Shown piece by piece: positions 30,031 through 38,726 of a stretch of DNA of 64,000 nucleotides. The notes below the pieces were generated by a model, which saw nothing but the letters and a program-made list of their open reading frames with translations, was not told the origin of the DNA and searched no databases. The DNA is taken from contig NZ_JAPCZF010000001.1 in assembly GCF_025938095.1 (NCBI RefSeq), positions 1,054,001-1,118,000 of the forward strand. Reading direction: 5' to 3'. Numbering within the stretch: position 1 is the first letter of the stretch; each line of letters opens with the position of its first letter. Source of the stretch: Novosphingobium sp. JCM 18896. Lineage in GTDB: Bacteria > Pseudomonadota > Alphaproteobacteria > Sphingomonadales > Sphingomonadaceae. The position numbers and the translations under genes are program-made.

Positions 30031-31371
30031 ATGACTTACGACGTACATATCATCGGCGGCGGGCTCGCCGGCAGCGAGGCTGCGTGGCAGCTCGCCAAGC
30101 GCGGGCTGCGCGTGCGGCTTTCTGAAATGCGCGGGACCGGGGAACGATCGCCCGCCCACCAGACCGATGCCCTCGCCGAGCTCGTCTGCTCGAACTCGTT
30201 CCGTTCGGACGATTCCGATAAGAACGCGGTCGGCCTGCTCCACCACGAGATGCGCCAGTGCGATTCGCTGGTCATGGCCGCCGCCGCCAAGGCGCAGGTG
30301 CCCGCGGGATCGGCGCTCGCCGTCGATCGCGACGTGTTCTCGGCCGAGGTCGAGGCCGCCCTCGCCGCGCTGCCGACCCTGGAGATCGTGCGCGAGCGGA
30401 TCGATCGACTGCCCGAGGCCGGACTGACGCTGGTCGCCACCGGGCCGCTGACCGCCGAGGCCCTGGCCCAGTCGATCGGCGCGGCCACCGGTGCCGACAG
30501 CCTCGCCTTCTTCGATGCCATCGCACCGATCGTCTATCGTGATTCGATCGACATGGACGTCTGCTGGATGGCCGCGCGCTGGGACAAGGGCGGCAAGGAC
30601 TACATCAACTGCCCGATGAACAAGGAGCAGTACCTGGCCTTCCACGCCGGGCTGCTCGCCGGCGAGAAGACCGAGTTCAAGCAGTGGGAGGCGAACACCC
30701 CCTATTTCGACGGCTGCATGCCGATCGAGGTCATGGCGTCGCGCGGGATCGAGACCTTGCGCTTCGGCCCGATGAAGCCCGTCGGCCTCGACAACCCGCA
30801 CAGCGCCACGCCCGAATTCCCCAACGGCCGCTGGCCCTATGCCGTGGTCCAGCTCCGTCAGGACAACAAGCTCGGCACGATCTGGAACATGGTCGGCTTC
30901 CAGACCAAGCTCAAACACGCCGAGCAGGTGCGCCTGTTCCGCACGATCCCGGGTCTCGAGAACGCCGAGTTCGCGCGGCTCGGCGGGCTGCACCGTAACA
31001 CCTTCCTCAACTCGCCCGTGCTGCTCGACCGCCAGCTGCGGCTCAAGACCGCGCCGCACGTCCGCTTCGCCGGGCAGATCACCGGCTGCGAGGGCTATGT
31101 CGAGAGCGCAGCCGTCGGCCTGCTGACCGGGCTGATGACCGCGGCCGAGATCGCCGGGCGCGACTGGCAGGCGCCGCCGCGCACCACGGCGATGGGTGCG
31201 TTGCTCGCGCATATTACCGGCGATGCCGAGGCCGAGACCTACCAGCCGATGAACGTCAACTTCGGCCTGTTCCCGCCGGTCGGCCCCGAAGTGAAGAAGA
31301 AGGGCCGCAAGGAAGCCTATACCGCGCGCGCCAAGGACGACATGCGCGGGTTTGTCGCGGCGCTGGGCTGA
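30031..31371 (+). CDS. trmFO: Folate-dependent tRNA (uracil-54-C5)-methyltransferase
   Basis: Makes ribothymidine at position 54 of tRNA using methylene-tetrahydrofolate and FAD. It is 446 aa. The FAD-binding [11 protein letters not shown] is near the N-terminus. Further signatures are [31 protein letters not shown] and [10 protein letters not shown], and the C-terminal [11 protein letters not shown] is typical of TrmFO rather than GidA. An imperfect palindrome of the dispersed family starts eight bases after the stop. Confidence 0.95.
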   Translation: MTYDVHIIGGGLAGSEAAWQLAKRGLRVRLSEMRGTGERSPAHQTDALAELVCSNSFRSDDSDKNAVGLLHHEMRQCDSLVMAAAAKAQVPAGSALAVDRDVFSAEVEAALAALPTLEIVRERIDRLPEAGLTLVATGPLTAEALAQSIGAATGADSLAFFDAIAPIVYRDSIDMDVCWMAARWDKGGKDYINCPMNKEQYLAFHAGLLAGEKTEFKQWEANTPYFDGCMPIEVMASRGIETLRFGPMKPVGLDNPHSATPEFPNGRWPYAVVQLRQDNKLGTIWNMVGFQTKLKHAEQVRLFRTIPGLENAEFARLGGLHRNTFLNSPVLLDRQLRLKTAPHVRFAGQITGCEGYVESAAVGLLTGLMTAAEIAGRDWQAPPRTTAMGALLAHITGDAEAETYQPMNVNFGLFPPVGPEVKKKGRKEAYTARAKDDMRGFVAALG

Positions 31372-31378
31372 CCAACCT

Positions 31379-31478
31379 CCATCGTCATCCCCGCGAAGGC
31401 GGGGACCTTTGGCCGGTGTATCTCGGCGATCTCAGAATGGATCGAGAGGGGTCCCCGCTTTCGCGGGGATGACGATGG
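31379..31478. repeat. Dispersed long palindrome, copy 1
   Basis: A 100-base imperfect palindrome. Arms of 29 bases (CCATCGTCATCC... and its near complement) flank a centre with CTTTGGCCGGT, ATCTC and a short GAGAGG. It occupies nearly the whole gap between the converging trmFO and EF-hand genes. Two more copies lie at 46274 and 63706 with the same centre, so this is an intergenic repeat family. It may work as a bidirectional terminator or mRNA stabiliser. Confidence 0.93.
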
Positions 31479-31484
31479 GGCAGT

Positions 31485-32030
31485 TCAAACCTCCGGCTCG
31501 ACCTCGTCCTCATCCTCGCCCGGCTCGACGTGCTCGATCGCACGCTTCCGGACGACGCGCACGGCCGGTGCACATTGGCACTTCGGCGCGGCCGCCGGCT
31601 TGGGCCGGGTCGCGACGAATTCTCCGCGGTCGAGCTTCTGGTCGCGGTTGCGGTCGGCCGCGTGGAAGCGGTCCGAGGTCTTCACCGCCCACTCCTCGAA
31701 GCTCAGCAGGTTGTTGCCGTCCTTGTCGAGCGCGCGGAACATGGCAGCGCGCGGGATCAGCATCTCGACGCGCGTGACCACGTTGTCGCGGTTGCGATCG
31801 ATCCGGTTGAAACGCCGCTCCTCGCGGGTGATCTCGGTGGCCTCGGGCGGCGGCGCACCGCGCAGGCCCTTGCCGTCAACATTCGGCAGCGGCTGGACCG
31901 CGGCGGCGCTGGCCAGGGCGGCGTCGGGCGGCGGTGCACCACGTTCGGTGGCGGCGCGGCCCTGCCACCAGAACACCCCCGCCGCGGTCAGCAGCAAGGC
32001 GGCCAGAGCTCCGAGCAGGATGCGGTTCAT
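31485..32030 (-). CDS. EF-hand calcium-binding membrane-anchored protein
   Basis: A 181-aa protein with an N-terminal hydrophobic segment (about 4-21) that is a signal or anchor. Three EF-hand loops follow at 78-89 (DRNRDNVVTRVE), 102-113 (DKDGNNLLSFEE) and 126-137 (DRNRDQKLDRGE). Each has acidic residues at positions 1 and 12, so calcium binding is likely. The tail has CQC and a very acidic end (EDEDEVEPEV). The function is unknown; similar small EF-hand proteins are common in sphingomonads. Confidence 0.88.
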   Translation of the reverse strand: MNRILLGALAALLLTAAGVFWWQGRAATERGAPPPDAALASAAAVQPLPNVDGKGLRGAPPPEATEITREERRFNRIDRNRDNVVTRVEMLIPRAAMFRALDKDGNNLLSFEEWAVKTSDRFHAADRNRDQKLDRGEFVATRPKPAAAPKCQCAPAVRVVRKRAIEHVEPGEDEDEVEPEV

Positions 32031-32123
32031 CGCGGCGTCCCCCTTCGGACGCCGACCTTAGAGCGGTTTCACCGCCGCGTAATCAGTGGGTGCCTCGGAA
32101 ATCGCGCTATCGCAGGCGGTGGT

Positions 32124-32762
32124 TCAGCGCCCGAGCAGCCCGATACGCAGCGCCGTCAACAAGGCGGCCGGGGTCTGTCCGTCGCGCCCCTTGGCGGCGA
32201 GGCCATGGAGCACGGCCAGCGGGCGCAGCGCGCGGGCGACACGCGGCGGCTTACCCTCCGCCGCCAGCAGGCGACGCGCCGCCGCCTGCTCCTCGGGATG
32301 CGCGACATGCGCGGCGAGATCGGCCAGTGCCCATTGCCGGCCGAGCTTGAGCGCCGGCGCAGGATCGGCGCCGAGCACGCGCGCCAGTCCGGCGAAAGCC
32401 TCGCCGCGCCCTTGTGCGAAGGCCAGCAGATCCGCCTCGGGCAGCGGCGCCGCGCCGGTCAGGTATTCCCAGCCGTTGACCAGCTCGATCGCGGCGGCGT
32501 GGCCACCGTTCCACGACTTGAGCGTGGCCAGCAGCGGCTCACCGCGCGGCCAGGCCTCGGCATCGACCTGCAATTGCTCGCGCCACCAGGCGAGGCGCAG
32601 CTGCGCGAGCGAGGGTTCGTGCGAATTGCGGACGATGCCGGCCAGCCGCTGGTCGAGCACGAGCAGCGCCAGGGTCGGCGCGCGTGCGGGCGCCGGCGCA
32701 TAGGCCAGCGCCAGGCGCTGCACCGGCGGCAGCGCCTCCAACAGACCTTCGGCACCGCTCAT
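32124..32762 (-). CDS. Degenerate squalene/phytoene-synthase-like protein
   Basis: A 212-aa all-helical protein. It resembles the trans-prenyltransferase family through RLAWWREQL, the segment LLAFAQGRGEAFAGLARVLG and GRQWALADLAAH. The two aspartate-rich motifs (DxxxD) that bind the diphosphates are missing, so it is probably not a prenyl-coupling enzyme. It is closest in style to the non-catalytic NDUFAF6-like branch. It follows pdhB by four bases on the same strand, so it belongs to the PDH operon. Confidence 0.72.
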   Translation of the reverse strand: MSGAEGLLEALPPVQRLALAYAPAPARAPTLALLVLDQRLAGIVRNSHEPSLAQLRLAWWREQLQVDAEAWPRGEPLLATLKSWNGGHAAAIELVNGWEYLTGAAPLPEADLLAFAQGRGEAFAGLARVLGADPAPALKLGRQWALADLAAHVAHPEEQAAARRLLAAEGKPPRVARALRPLAVLHGLAAKGRDGQTPAALLTALRIGLLGR

Positions 32763-32766
32763 AGGA

Positions 32767-34164
32767 TCAGCGATAGGTGACCTGCTTGACCGCCGCGACG
32801 ATCTTGGGAACGTCGATCAGTGCCGCCTTCTCGAGGTTGGCGGCATAGGGCAGCGGCACGTCCTCGTTGCAGACGCGCAGCACCGGAGCGTCGAGATCGT
32901 CGAAGCCCTTCTCCATGCAGACCGCGATCACTTCCGAAGCGATCGAGCAGACGGGGAAGCCTTCCTCGGCCACGACCAGGCGGTTGGTCTTCTTGAGGCT
33001 GGTCAGGATCGCATCGGTGTCGAGCGGGCGCAGGGTGCGCAGGTCGATAACCTCGACGTCGATGCCCTCGCCCGCAAGCTGCTCGGCGGCTTCGAGCGCG
33101 AGGCCGACGCCGATCGAGTAAGACACGATCGTCACGTCCTTGCCCTCGCGCACGGTCCGCGCCTTGCCGATCGGCAGGACGTGGTCGTCGAGTTCGGGCA
33201 GCTCGAACGAGCGGCCGTAGACGAGCTCGTTCTCGAGGAAGACCACGGGGTCCTCCGACCGGATCGCCGCCTTGAGCAGGCCCTTGGCGTCCGACGCGTC
33301 ATAGGGCGCAATCACTACTAGGCCGGGCACGCTGGCATACCACGGGCCATAGTTCTGGCTGTGCTGCGCGCCCACGCGCGCGGCCGCGCCGTTGGGGCCG
33401 CGGAACACGACCGGGCAGCGCATCTGGCCGCCCGACATGTAGTTGGTCTTGGCCGCCGAGTTGATGATGTGGTCGATCGCCTGCATGGCGAAGTTGAAGG
33501 TCATGAACTCGACCACCGGGCGCAGGCCGCCCATCGCCGCGCCGGTGCCGATGCCGGCGAAGCCGTATTCGGTGATCGGCGTGTCGATGACGCGCTTGGG
33601 GCCGAACTCCTCGAGCAGGCCCTGGGTCACCTTGTAGGCGCCCTGGTACTCGGCCACTTCCTCACCCATCACGAAGACGCGGTCGTCGCGACGCATTTCC
33701 TCGGCCATGGCGTCGCGCAGCGCCTCGCGCACCGTAGCGATCTTCATGTTGGTACCGCGCGGAACCTCGGGATTGGCCGCGGGCTTGGCCTCACTGGCGA
33801 GCTGGGCCGTACCCGTCTCGGCCTTCTTCGGGGCTTCGGCCTCGGCAGGCTTGGCTTCGGCCTTCGGTTCGGCCGCAGGCTTTTCCTCGGACTTGCTCGC
33901 GGCGGGCGCCGGCGATGCCTCGCCCTCCCCCTCGATCAGCGCGATGACCGTGCCGACCTTCACCCCGTCGGTGCCTTCGGCCACGACGATCTTGCCGACC
34001 GTGCCCTCGTCGACGGCTTCGAATTCCATCGTAGCCTTGTCGGTCTCGATCTCGGCGAGGATGTCGCCCGACTGGACGGTGTCGCCTTCCTTGACCAGCC
34101 ACTTGGCCAGCTTGCCCTCTTCCATCGTCGGCGAGAGCGCGGGCATCTTCAGTTCGATCGCCAT
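32767..34164 (-). CDS. pdhB: Pyruvate dehydrogenase E1 beta subunit with lipoyl domain
   Basis: Second half of the thiamine-dependent E1 that decarboxylates pyruvate. It is 465 aa because an N-terminal lipoyl domain (about 1-80, lipoylated K43 in ETDKATME) and an Ala/Glu/Pro/Lys linker (about 82-130) precede the E1-beta transketolase-like part ([18 protein letters not shown] to the end). This lipoyl-E1beta fusion is known in alphaproteobacteria. Its ATG shares a base with the pdhA stop (TGATG). Confidence 0.95.
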   Translation of the reverse strand: MAIELKMPALSPTMEEGKLAKWLVKEGDTVQSGDILAEIETDKATMEFEAVDEGTVGKIVVAEGTDGVKVGTVIALIEGEGEASPAPAASKSEEKPAAEPKAEAKPAEAEAPKKAETGTAQLASEAKPAANPEVPRGTNMKIATVREALRDAMAEEMRRDDRVFVMGEEVAEYQGAYKVTQGLLEEFGPKRVIDTPITEYGFAGIGTGAAMGGLRPVVEFMTFNFAMQAIDHIINSAAKTNYMSGGQMRCPVVFRGPNGAAARVGAQHSQNYGPWYASVPGLVVIAPYDASDAKGLLKAAIRSEDPVVFLENELVYGRSFELPELDDHVLPIGKARTVREGKDVTIVSYSIGVGLALEAAEQLAGEGIDVEVIDLRTLRPLDTDAILTSLKKTNRLVVAEEGFPVCSIASEVIAVCMEKGFDDLDAPVLRVCNEDVPLPYAANLEKAALIDVPKIVAAVKQVTYR

Positions 34165-35315
34165 CAGTAGCGCTCCACCAGAACGTCGGTGTAGAGTTCG
34201 GACGCATCCGGCTCGGGCGAATTCTCCGCGAAGTCGGCGCTTTCGGACACGGCCGCGCGGATGCGCTTGTCGATGTCCTTAAGCTTGTCCTCGGAAATCC
34301 CGCGCGCGAGCAGTTCCTTCTTGGCACCCTCGATCGGGTCCGACTTCTCGCGGACCTCCTGCACTTCTTCGCGCGTGCGGTACTTGGCCGGATCGGACAT
34401 CGAGTGGCCGCGGTAGCGATAGGTGTTGAGCTCCATCAGCACCGGGCCGTTGCCCTGGCGGACGTAGTCGAGCGCGATCTCGGCGGCCTGGCGCACTTCG
34501 AGCACGTCCATGCCGTTGACGTCCATGCCGGGGATGCGGAAGGCGGTGCCGCGCCGGTAGAACTCGGTCTCGGCCGAGCCGCGCTTGACCGCGGTGCCCA
34601 TGGCATAGCCGTTGTTCTCGATCACGAAGATGATCGGCAGCTTCCACAGCGAGGCCATGTTGAAGCTCTCGTAGACCTGGCCCTGGTTGGCTGCACCGTC
34701 ACCGAAATAGGCCAGCGCGACGCCGCCGTCCTCGCGGTACTTGTGCGCGAAAGCGAGGCCCGCGCCCAGCGAGACCTGCGCGCCGACGATGCCGTGGCCG
34801 CCGTAGAAGCGGTGATCGACGCTGAACATGTGCATCGAGCCGCCCTTGCCGCGCGAGATGCCCGAATGGCGCCCGGTCAACTCGGCCATGATGACCTTGG
34901 GGTCGATGCCATAGGCGAGCATGTGACCATGGTCGCGATAGCCGGTAATCACCGAGTCCTTGGTGCTGTCGAGCGCCGACTGCAGGCCGACCGCGACGGC
35001 CTCCTGGCCGATGTAGAGGTGGCAGAAGCCGCCTATCAGGCCCAGGCCGTAGAGTTGGCCGGCGCGTTCCTCGAAGCGGCGGATGAGCAACATCTGCTCG
35101 TAGAATTCGAGCAGTTCCTCGTCGCTGGCCTTGTAGCGCTTCTCGTTGCCGTGCGCTTCCTGGAGGCTGCGCAGCGCAAAATTGTCGTCGCCCGCTTCGG
35201 CGAAGGCCGGCTCAGCCTTCTTGGCCGGCGCGGCGCGGCGCCGGGTGGCGGTGGAGCCGCTCTTGGCAGCGCTGCTCTTGGCGGCGACGGTGCCGCTTTT
35301 GGCGGGTTTGGCCAA
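34164..35315 (-). CDS. pdhA: Pyruvate dehydrogenase E1 alpha subunit
   Basis: Thiamine-diphosphate-binding half of E1. It is 383 aa. The TPP motif is [15 protein letters not shown] through IENN, and the phosphorylation-loop equivalent [14 protein letters not shown] is present, as are [14 protein letters not shown] and SMHMF. The N-terminus is a basic Ala/Lys/Ser-rich extension from a TTG start at 35315, which is the only initiation codon that fits the open frame. The E2 and E3 genes are not in this window. Confidence 0.95.
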   Translation of the reverse strand: MAKPAKSGTVAAKSSAAKSGSTATRRRAAPAKKAEPAFAEAGDDNFALRSLQEAHGNEKRYKASDEELLEFYEQMLLIRRFEERAGQLYGLGLIGGFCHLYIGQEAVAVGLQSALDSTKDSVITGYRDHGHMLAYGIDPKVIMAELTGRHSGISRGKGGSMHMFSVDHRFYGGHGIVGAQVSLGAGLAFAHKYREDGGVALAYFGDGAANQGQVYESFNMASLWKLPIIFVIENNGYAMGTAVKRGSAETEFYRRGTAFRIPGMDVNGMDVLEVRQAAEIALDYVRQGNGPVLMELNTYRYRGHSMSDPAKYRTREEVQEVREKSDPIEGAKKELLARGISEDKLKDIDKRIRAAVSESADFAENSPEPDASELYTDVLVERY

Positions 35316-35423
35316 TTCCTGTCCCTTCTGGCAGATTCGCGGATGGGTATAAGCACAACCTGAACGCGGCGATAGGCACGCCGCGATAGGATCAGCACTG
35401 CGGCGATAACATCGCGCAGGGCA

Positions 35424-35738
35424 TCAGTGGATGAGCATGACCATTTCGTCGGGATGCGCAACGTTGAGATTGCTGCGCAGCAGTTCGCCGGCGAGATCGG
35501 GGTCCATATGACGCGGATCGAGCAGCGCAACGCGGTTGCGCAGTTCGTCACGCTCCTGGGTGAGCACCACCACTTCGGCACGACGCTGTTCGAGCATGCG
35601 CTGGTTCTCGGCCCAGGCCAGGACGCCGCTGGGACCGGCCAGCGAATAGCCGGCCATGATCAGCAGACACACGAGCGCACCGCCCTGCACCAGGCTTTCC
35701 CGGGCGAGTTTCGGTTCGGTGCGCGTTTTCTTGATCAT
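35424..35738 (-). CDS. ftsB: Cell division protein FtsB-like (septum formation initiator)
   Basis: A 104-aa bitopic protein: a short basic N-terminus, one membrane segment (GGALVCLLIMAGYSLAG), then a coiled coil (ENQRMLEQRRAEVVVLTQERDEL, about 45-67) and a conserved tail (MDPDLAGELLRSNL). This matches the FtsB/DivIC family that bridges FtsQ and FtsL in the divisome. ATG 35738 is preferred over a GTG at 35753. It precedes pdhA on the same strand with a 108-base gap. Confidence 0.88.
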   Translation of the reverse strand: MIKKTRTEPKLARESLVQGGALVCLLIMAGYSLAGPSGVLAWAENQRMLEQRRAEVVVLTQERDELRNRVALLDPRHMDPDLAGELLRSNLNVAHPDEMVMLIH

Positions 35739-35972
35739 GCCTGACAGAATCACAGTTGATTCACGGATTCAAGCGGTTTTCGACCATTCGTTCAAGGACT
35801 TCACGAGAAAAGGTTGGCACGCCCGCGAAGATGGCTGCGGATAACCCTGCCGCCACGCTCACAGGCGAGCGCCGAGGCTGGACGACACCTCCCCGAGATG
35901 CCAGACCCCGCGCATCGAAGCCGCTGCCCGAAGCGTCCGGCAGCCGGCCAAATCAGGTGGGAAGGATCGACG

Positions 35973-36287
35973 ATGGGCAAGTTTCTGATGGTCGTCACGA
36001 GCAGCGCCAAGGACGGCCGCGATGACGAATACAACGCCTGGTACGACGGCACGCACCTCAACGAGATCTGCGCACTTCCCGGCGTGGTCAGCGGCCGCCG
36101 CTACGACGCCATTCCCGTCACGCCGCATCCCCAGCCCACACCCTACCTCGCGATCTACGAAATCGAAGCCGAGGATCCCGCTTCGGTTCTCGGCGAGATG
36201 ATGCGCCGTTCGCAGGCGGGCGAAATGTCGATGTCCGATGCGGTCGACGGCGAGAACGCCAAGATCTGGATGTACGAGCAGCACTGA
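35973..36287 (+). CDS. Small dimeric alpha-beta-barrel protein (EthD-like)
   Basis: A 104-aa cytoplasmic protein with the ferredoxin-like pattern of EthD/dimeric alpha-beta-barrel proteins: KFLMVVTSSAKDGRDDEYNAWYDGTHLNEI, then VVSGRRYDAIP and YLAIYEIEAEDPASVL. The paired Tyr/Asp/His in WYDGTHLNE is characteristic. Members act in aromatic-compound metabolism or are uncharacterised, and no pathway genes adjoin it. ATG 35973 follows GGGAAGGA at a good distance. Confidence 0.82.
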   Translation: MGKFLMVVTSSAKDGRDDEYNAWYDGTHLNEICALPGVVSGRRYDAIPVTPHPQPTPYLAIYEIEAEDPASVLGEMMRRSQAGEMSMSDAVDGENAKIWMYEQH

Positions 36288-36401
36288 TCGCAGGGTCGAG
36301 GCACTGACCCCATGCGCAGGGCGGTTCATCACCAAGGCGGTCGCCCCCGCGGAACTCTTGCGTCACACCGGCCATTGAGCCGGTGCCGGACAGGAGGACC
36401 C

Positions 36402-36596
36402 ATGCTCTGGATTGAGGGAAGCGGGCAGCGACCGCTGGGATGCGACAACGACGTGGGCGACAGCATGACCGCGTCCGAACAGATGTATTTCCTCGGTGCG
36501 CCGCTCGCGCATGTGCTGCACTACGAAGACGAGCTGCGCGACGACCGCCTGCGCCGCACGACCAACGTGCGGCACGCCCGCCGCATCATCGCTTAG
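36402..36596 (+). CDS. Small hypothetical protein
   Basis: A 64-aa soluble protein. I do not recognise a family. It has a strong AGGAGG five bases before the ATG, the best ribosome binding site in this neighbourhood, which supports translation. The C-terminal third is basic (DDRLRRTTNVRHARRI). It overlaps the converging HigA-like gene by 11 bases. Confidence 0.6.
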   Translation: MLWIEGSGQRPLGCDNDVGDSMTASEQMYFLGAPLAHVLHYEDELRDDRLRRTTNVRHARRIIA

Positions 36597-36870
36597 AAAT
36601 TTGCACCTGGGCTCCCTGGCCGCCGTGAGCCAGGTCGAAGCTCTCTTGCATCCGCAACAGCCATTCCGAACTGACGCCGAAGGCTTCTTCGAGCCGGACC
36701 GCGCTGATGTGATCGAGCGGAAGTTCGCCCCGCAGCAGCGCGGCCAGGCTTTCGCGATCGAAGCCGAGATGGTCGGCCAGTTGGGCTAGATCGACACGAT
36801 AGGGCTCGACGATCGCGGTGCGGAACCAGTCTCCGGGGTGTAGCGCCAGCGAAATCTCGGGCTCGATCAT
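36586..36870 (-). CDS. HigA-type helix-turn-helix protein, no toxin partner seen
   Basis: A 94-aa protein with the HigA/addiction-antidote pattern: LHPGDWFRTAIVEPYRVDLAQLADHLGFDRESLAALLRG (read here in part), then ISAVRLEEAFGVSSEWLLRMQESFDLA. HigB would normally lie directly upstream of higA. Here the upstream side holds only 69 bases and then tRNA-Arg. It is therefore a solitary antitoxin-like regulator or a remnant. Confidence 0.85.
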   Translation of the reverse strand: MIEPEISLALHPGDWFRTAIVEPYRVDLAQLADHLGFDRESLAALLRGELPLDHISAVRLEEAFGVSSEWLLRMQESFDLAHGGQGAQVQISKR

Positions 36871-36939
36871 ACAGGTCTCGTCTCCGCCCCGAGACCAGCA
36901 TAGCCGGCCCCGCCGATTGCGACAACTCGGTGACGGAAC

Positions 36940-37016
36940 TGGTGCGCCCGACAGGATTCGAACCTGTGGCCCCCAGATTAGGAATCTGGTGCTCTATCCT
37001 GCTGAGCTACGGGCGC
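36940..37016 (-). tRNA. tRNA-Arg(CCU)
   Basis: The minus strand folds as a standard tRNA. The acceptor GCGCCCG (37016 downwards) pairs with CGGGCGC, the D arm has GCTCAGCAGGATAGAGC, the anticodon loop TTCCTAA has anticodon CCT, and the T arm has GGTTCGAATCC. The discriminator is A and CCA is encoded at 36942-36940. It reads AGG, a rare codon in such a GC-rich genome. Confidence 0.97.
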
Positions 37017-37071
37017 GCCGCCAGGGGTGTTAGACGGGCGGCACGCGCAAGGCAATGCGAAGCACGGCGAA

Positions 37072-37101
37072 CTAGTTGGCCTCGCCCTAGTTGGCCTCAC
37101 C
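37072..37101. repeat. 15-bp tandem duplication over the DUF1178 stop codon
   Basis: Two 15-base units (37072-37086 and 37087-37101) differ at one base. On the minus strand each reads as codons for Gly-Glu-Ala-Asn followed by TAG. The inner copy is the true end of the DUF1178 gene, and the outer copy sits just after the stop. It is probably a recent slippage duplication with no effect on the protein. Confidence 0.8.
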
Positions 37102-37584
37102 GGGCGGCGCGATCGGGAATGGCAGCGGCGCCACCTCGATACCTTCCTCGAGCAGGGCCTCGGCCTCTTCCCGGGTGGCCTGACCGTGGATGATCTCGGC
37201 GTCGCGTTCGCCATAGTGGATCGCGCGCGATTCCTCGGCGAACTTGTCGCCCACCCAGCGCGAATCCTTGAGCGCCTCTGCCTGCATCGCATGAAGCGCA
37301 TGGATCAGCTGGATCGCCTCGGGCGGCATCGGCGCCTTGGTCATCGGCTGCTGCGGCGAAGCAGCGGCAGGGGTCGCGCTTGGCGCTGCGGCAGGAGCCG
37401 ACACCAGCTGGTTGCCCTTGCGCGCCAGGTTCGGTGCCATCGGCGCCTTGATCACTTCGGCCGAACCGCATTCGGGACACGACACCAGGCCGCGCGCCTG
37501 CTGCTCGGAGAAATCGCCCGAGGAACCGAACCAGCCCTCGAAGCGGTGGCCGGCCGCGCGGCATTCGAGATCGAATACAATCAT
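37087..37584 (-). CDS. DUF1178 family protein
   Basis: A 165-aa protein typical of alphaproteobacteria. The N-terminal part has a cysteine cluster that looks like a zinc ribbon (FDLECRAAGHRFEGWFGS, then SCPECGS). A variable Ala/Pro-rich linker (about 64-80) precedes a conserved helical C-terminal half (VGDKFAEESRAIHYGE). No function is established. It follows the carbon-nitrogen hydrolase gene by eight bases in the grxC-hydrolase-DUF1178 operon. Confidence 0.88.
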   Translation of the reverse strand: MIVFDLECRAAGHRFEGWFGSSGDFSEQQARGLVSCPECGSAEVIKAPMAPNLARKGNQLVSAPAAAPSATPAAASPQQPMTKAPMPPEAIQLIHALHAMQAEALKDSRWVGDKFAEESRAIHYGERDAEIIHGQATREEAEALLEEGIEVAPLPFPIAPPGEAN

Positions 37585-37592
37585 TGCAACGC

Positions 37593-38408
37593 CTAAATGG
37601 CGATATCGCGACGGTTGGCAAGGCTCGGCAGCTGCGCGCGCACGTCTGCGATCCGTTCAGGGTGGAGCTCGGCAAAGCCGAGGCCGGCCTCGGCCTCACC
37701 CATGTCGAGCAGGATCTCGCCCCAGGGATCGACGACCAGGCTGTGGCCATAGGTCGAGCGACCATCCTCGTGCCGGCCGACCTGGGCCGCGGCGACGACA
37801 TAGGCGCTTGCCTCGACCGCGCGGGCGCGCTGGAGCAGGTGCCAATGCGCCTTGCCCGTCGGTACGGTGAAGGCGGCGGGGATCGCGATGACGTCGCAGC
37901 GCGCCTGGCCCAGCGCCTCGAACAGCGCAGGAAAGCGGATGTCGTAGCAGATCGCCAGGCCAAGCCGGCCCAGCGGCGTCTCGACCGTCACCACCGCGTC
38001 GCCGGCGGCATAGGCGTTCGATTCCCGCCAGGATTCGCCGGTGTCCAGATCGACGTCGAACATGTGGATCTTGTCGTAGCGCGCGACGATCTCGCCGCTG
38101 CCGTCGATCACGAAGCTGCGATTGGCCCAGCTGCCGTCCTCGCGCAGCACTGCCAGCGAACCGATCGTCACCCAGATCCCCGATTTCGCCGCGGCCTCGC
38201 GCACGGCGGCGAGGACGCGGTCCTCGCCCTCGGGCACGACCTGCGTGATCGCGCGCTTGCGATCTCGGTCGACCAGGCCCGACATCTCGGGGGTGAACAG
38301 CATCTTCACCGCGCTGGCCTTGGCCGTATCGAAGGCCTTGACGATGGTCCGGGCATTAACCTCGGGATCGATGCCCGAAGTCATCTGCAGGACGGCGATC
38401 CGCTTCAA
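37593..38408 (-). CDS. Carbon-nitrogen hydrolase, Nit1/omega-amidase-like
   Basis: A 271-aa nitrilase-superfamily amidase with the complete Glu-Lys-Cys triad: E41 (FTPEMSG), K113 (YDKIHMFDVD) and C154 (AICYDIRFP). The YDKIHMFDVD context and RSTYGHSLVVDPWGE are typical of the Nit1 branch, whose known member hydrolyses deaminated glutathione. Its location right after glutaredoxin fits such a repair role. The TTG start overlaps the grxC stop (TTGA). Confidence 0.9.
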   Translation of the reverse strand: MKRIAVLQMTSGIDPEVNARTIVKAFDTAKASAVKMLFTPEMSGLVDRDRKRAITQVVPEGEDRVLAAVREAAAKSGIWVTIGSLAVLREDGSWANRSFVIDGSGEIVARYDKIHMFDVDLDTGESWRESNAYAAGDAVVTVETPLGRLGLAICYDIRFPALFEALGQARCDVIAIPAAFTVPTGKAHWHLLQRARAVEASAYVVAAAQVGRHEDGRSTYGHSLVVDPWGEILLDMGEAEAGLGFAELHPERIADVRAQLPSLANRRDIAI

Positions 38409-38668
38409 AGCCCGAGCACCGGGTCGAGCTTGCCCTGGCGATCGAGCGCCGAGATGTCGTCGAATCCGCCGTAAGCGACGTCGTCGACCAGGACCTGCGG
38501 CACGGTCATCGCGCCGGGCACGCGCGTGCGCATCTCGTCGCGCTTCGGACCGCCCATGGTGATGTCGTATTCGGTATAGGCCACGCCCTTGCTGTCGAGC
38601 AGCTGCTTCGCTGCGACGCAATAGGGGCAACCCCACTTGGTGTAGATCTCAACTTTCGGTGCGGACAT
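38405..38668 (-). CDS. grxC: Glutaredoxin 3
   Basis: An 87-aa thiol-disulfide oxidoreductase using glutathione. The active site is C14-P-Y-C17 (KWGCPYC), and the glutathione-binding TVPQVLVD and GGFDD motifs are present. ATG 38668 follows GAGG at a good distance. It is the first gene of a three-gene operon and is divergent from the heat-shock gene, with 155 bases between the start codons. Confidence 0.95.
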   Translation of the reverse strand: MSAPKVEIYTKWGCPYCVAAKQLLDSKGVAYTEYDITMGGPKRDEMRTRVPGAMTVPQVLVDDVAYGGFDDISALDRQGKLDPVLGL

Positions 38669-38692
38669 CGGCAGACCTCTCGAAACGGCCCT

Positions 38693-38719
38693 CTTGAAAG
38701 GGTGGCGCGCTAACATATC
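38693..38719 (+). promoter_or_regulatory. Probable sigma32 (RpoH) promoter for hsp20
   Basis: CTTGAAA at 38693-38699 is followed after 14 bases by CATATC at 38714-38719. This matches the heat-shock -35 element (CTTGAAA) well and the -10 only partly. The predicted start of transcription near 38726 would place the transcript exactly at the first of three hairpins upstream of hsp20. Confidence 0.5.
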
Positions 38720-38726
38720 TCAAAAC

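Noticed and set aside
36871..36939. A higB toxin upstream of the HigA-like gene
   Set aside because: The 69-base space cannot encode a HigB of about 90 residues, and the next feature is a tRNA.
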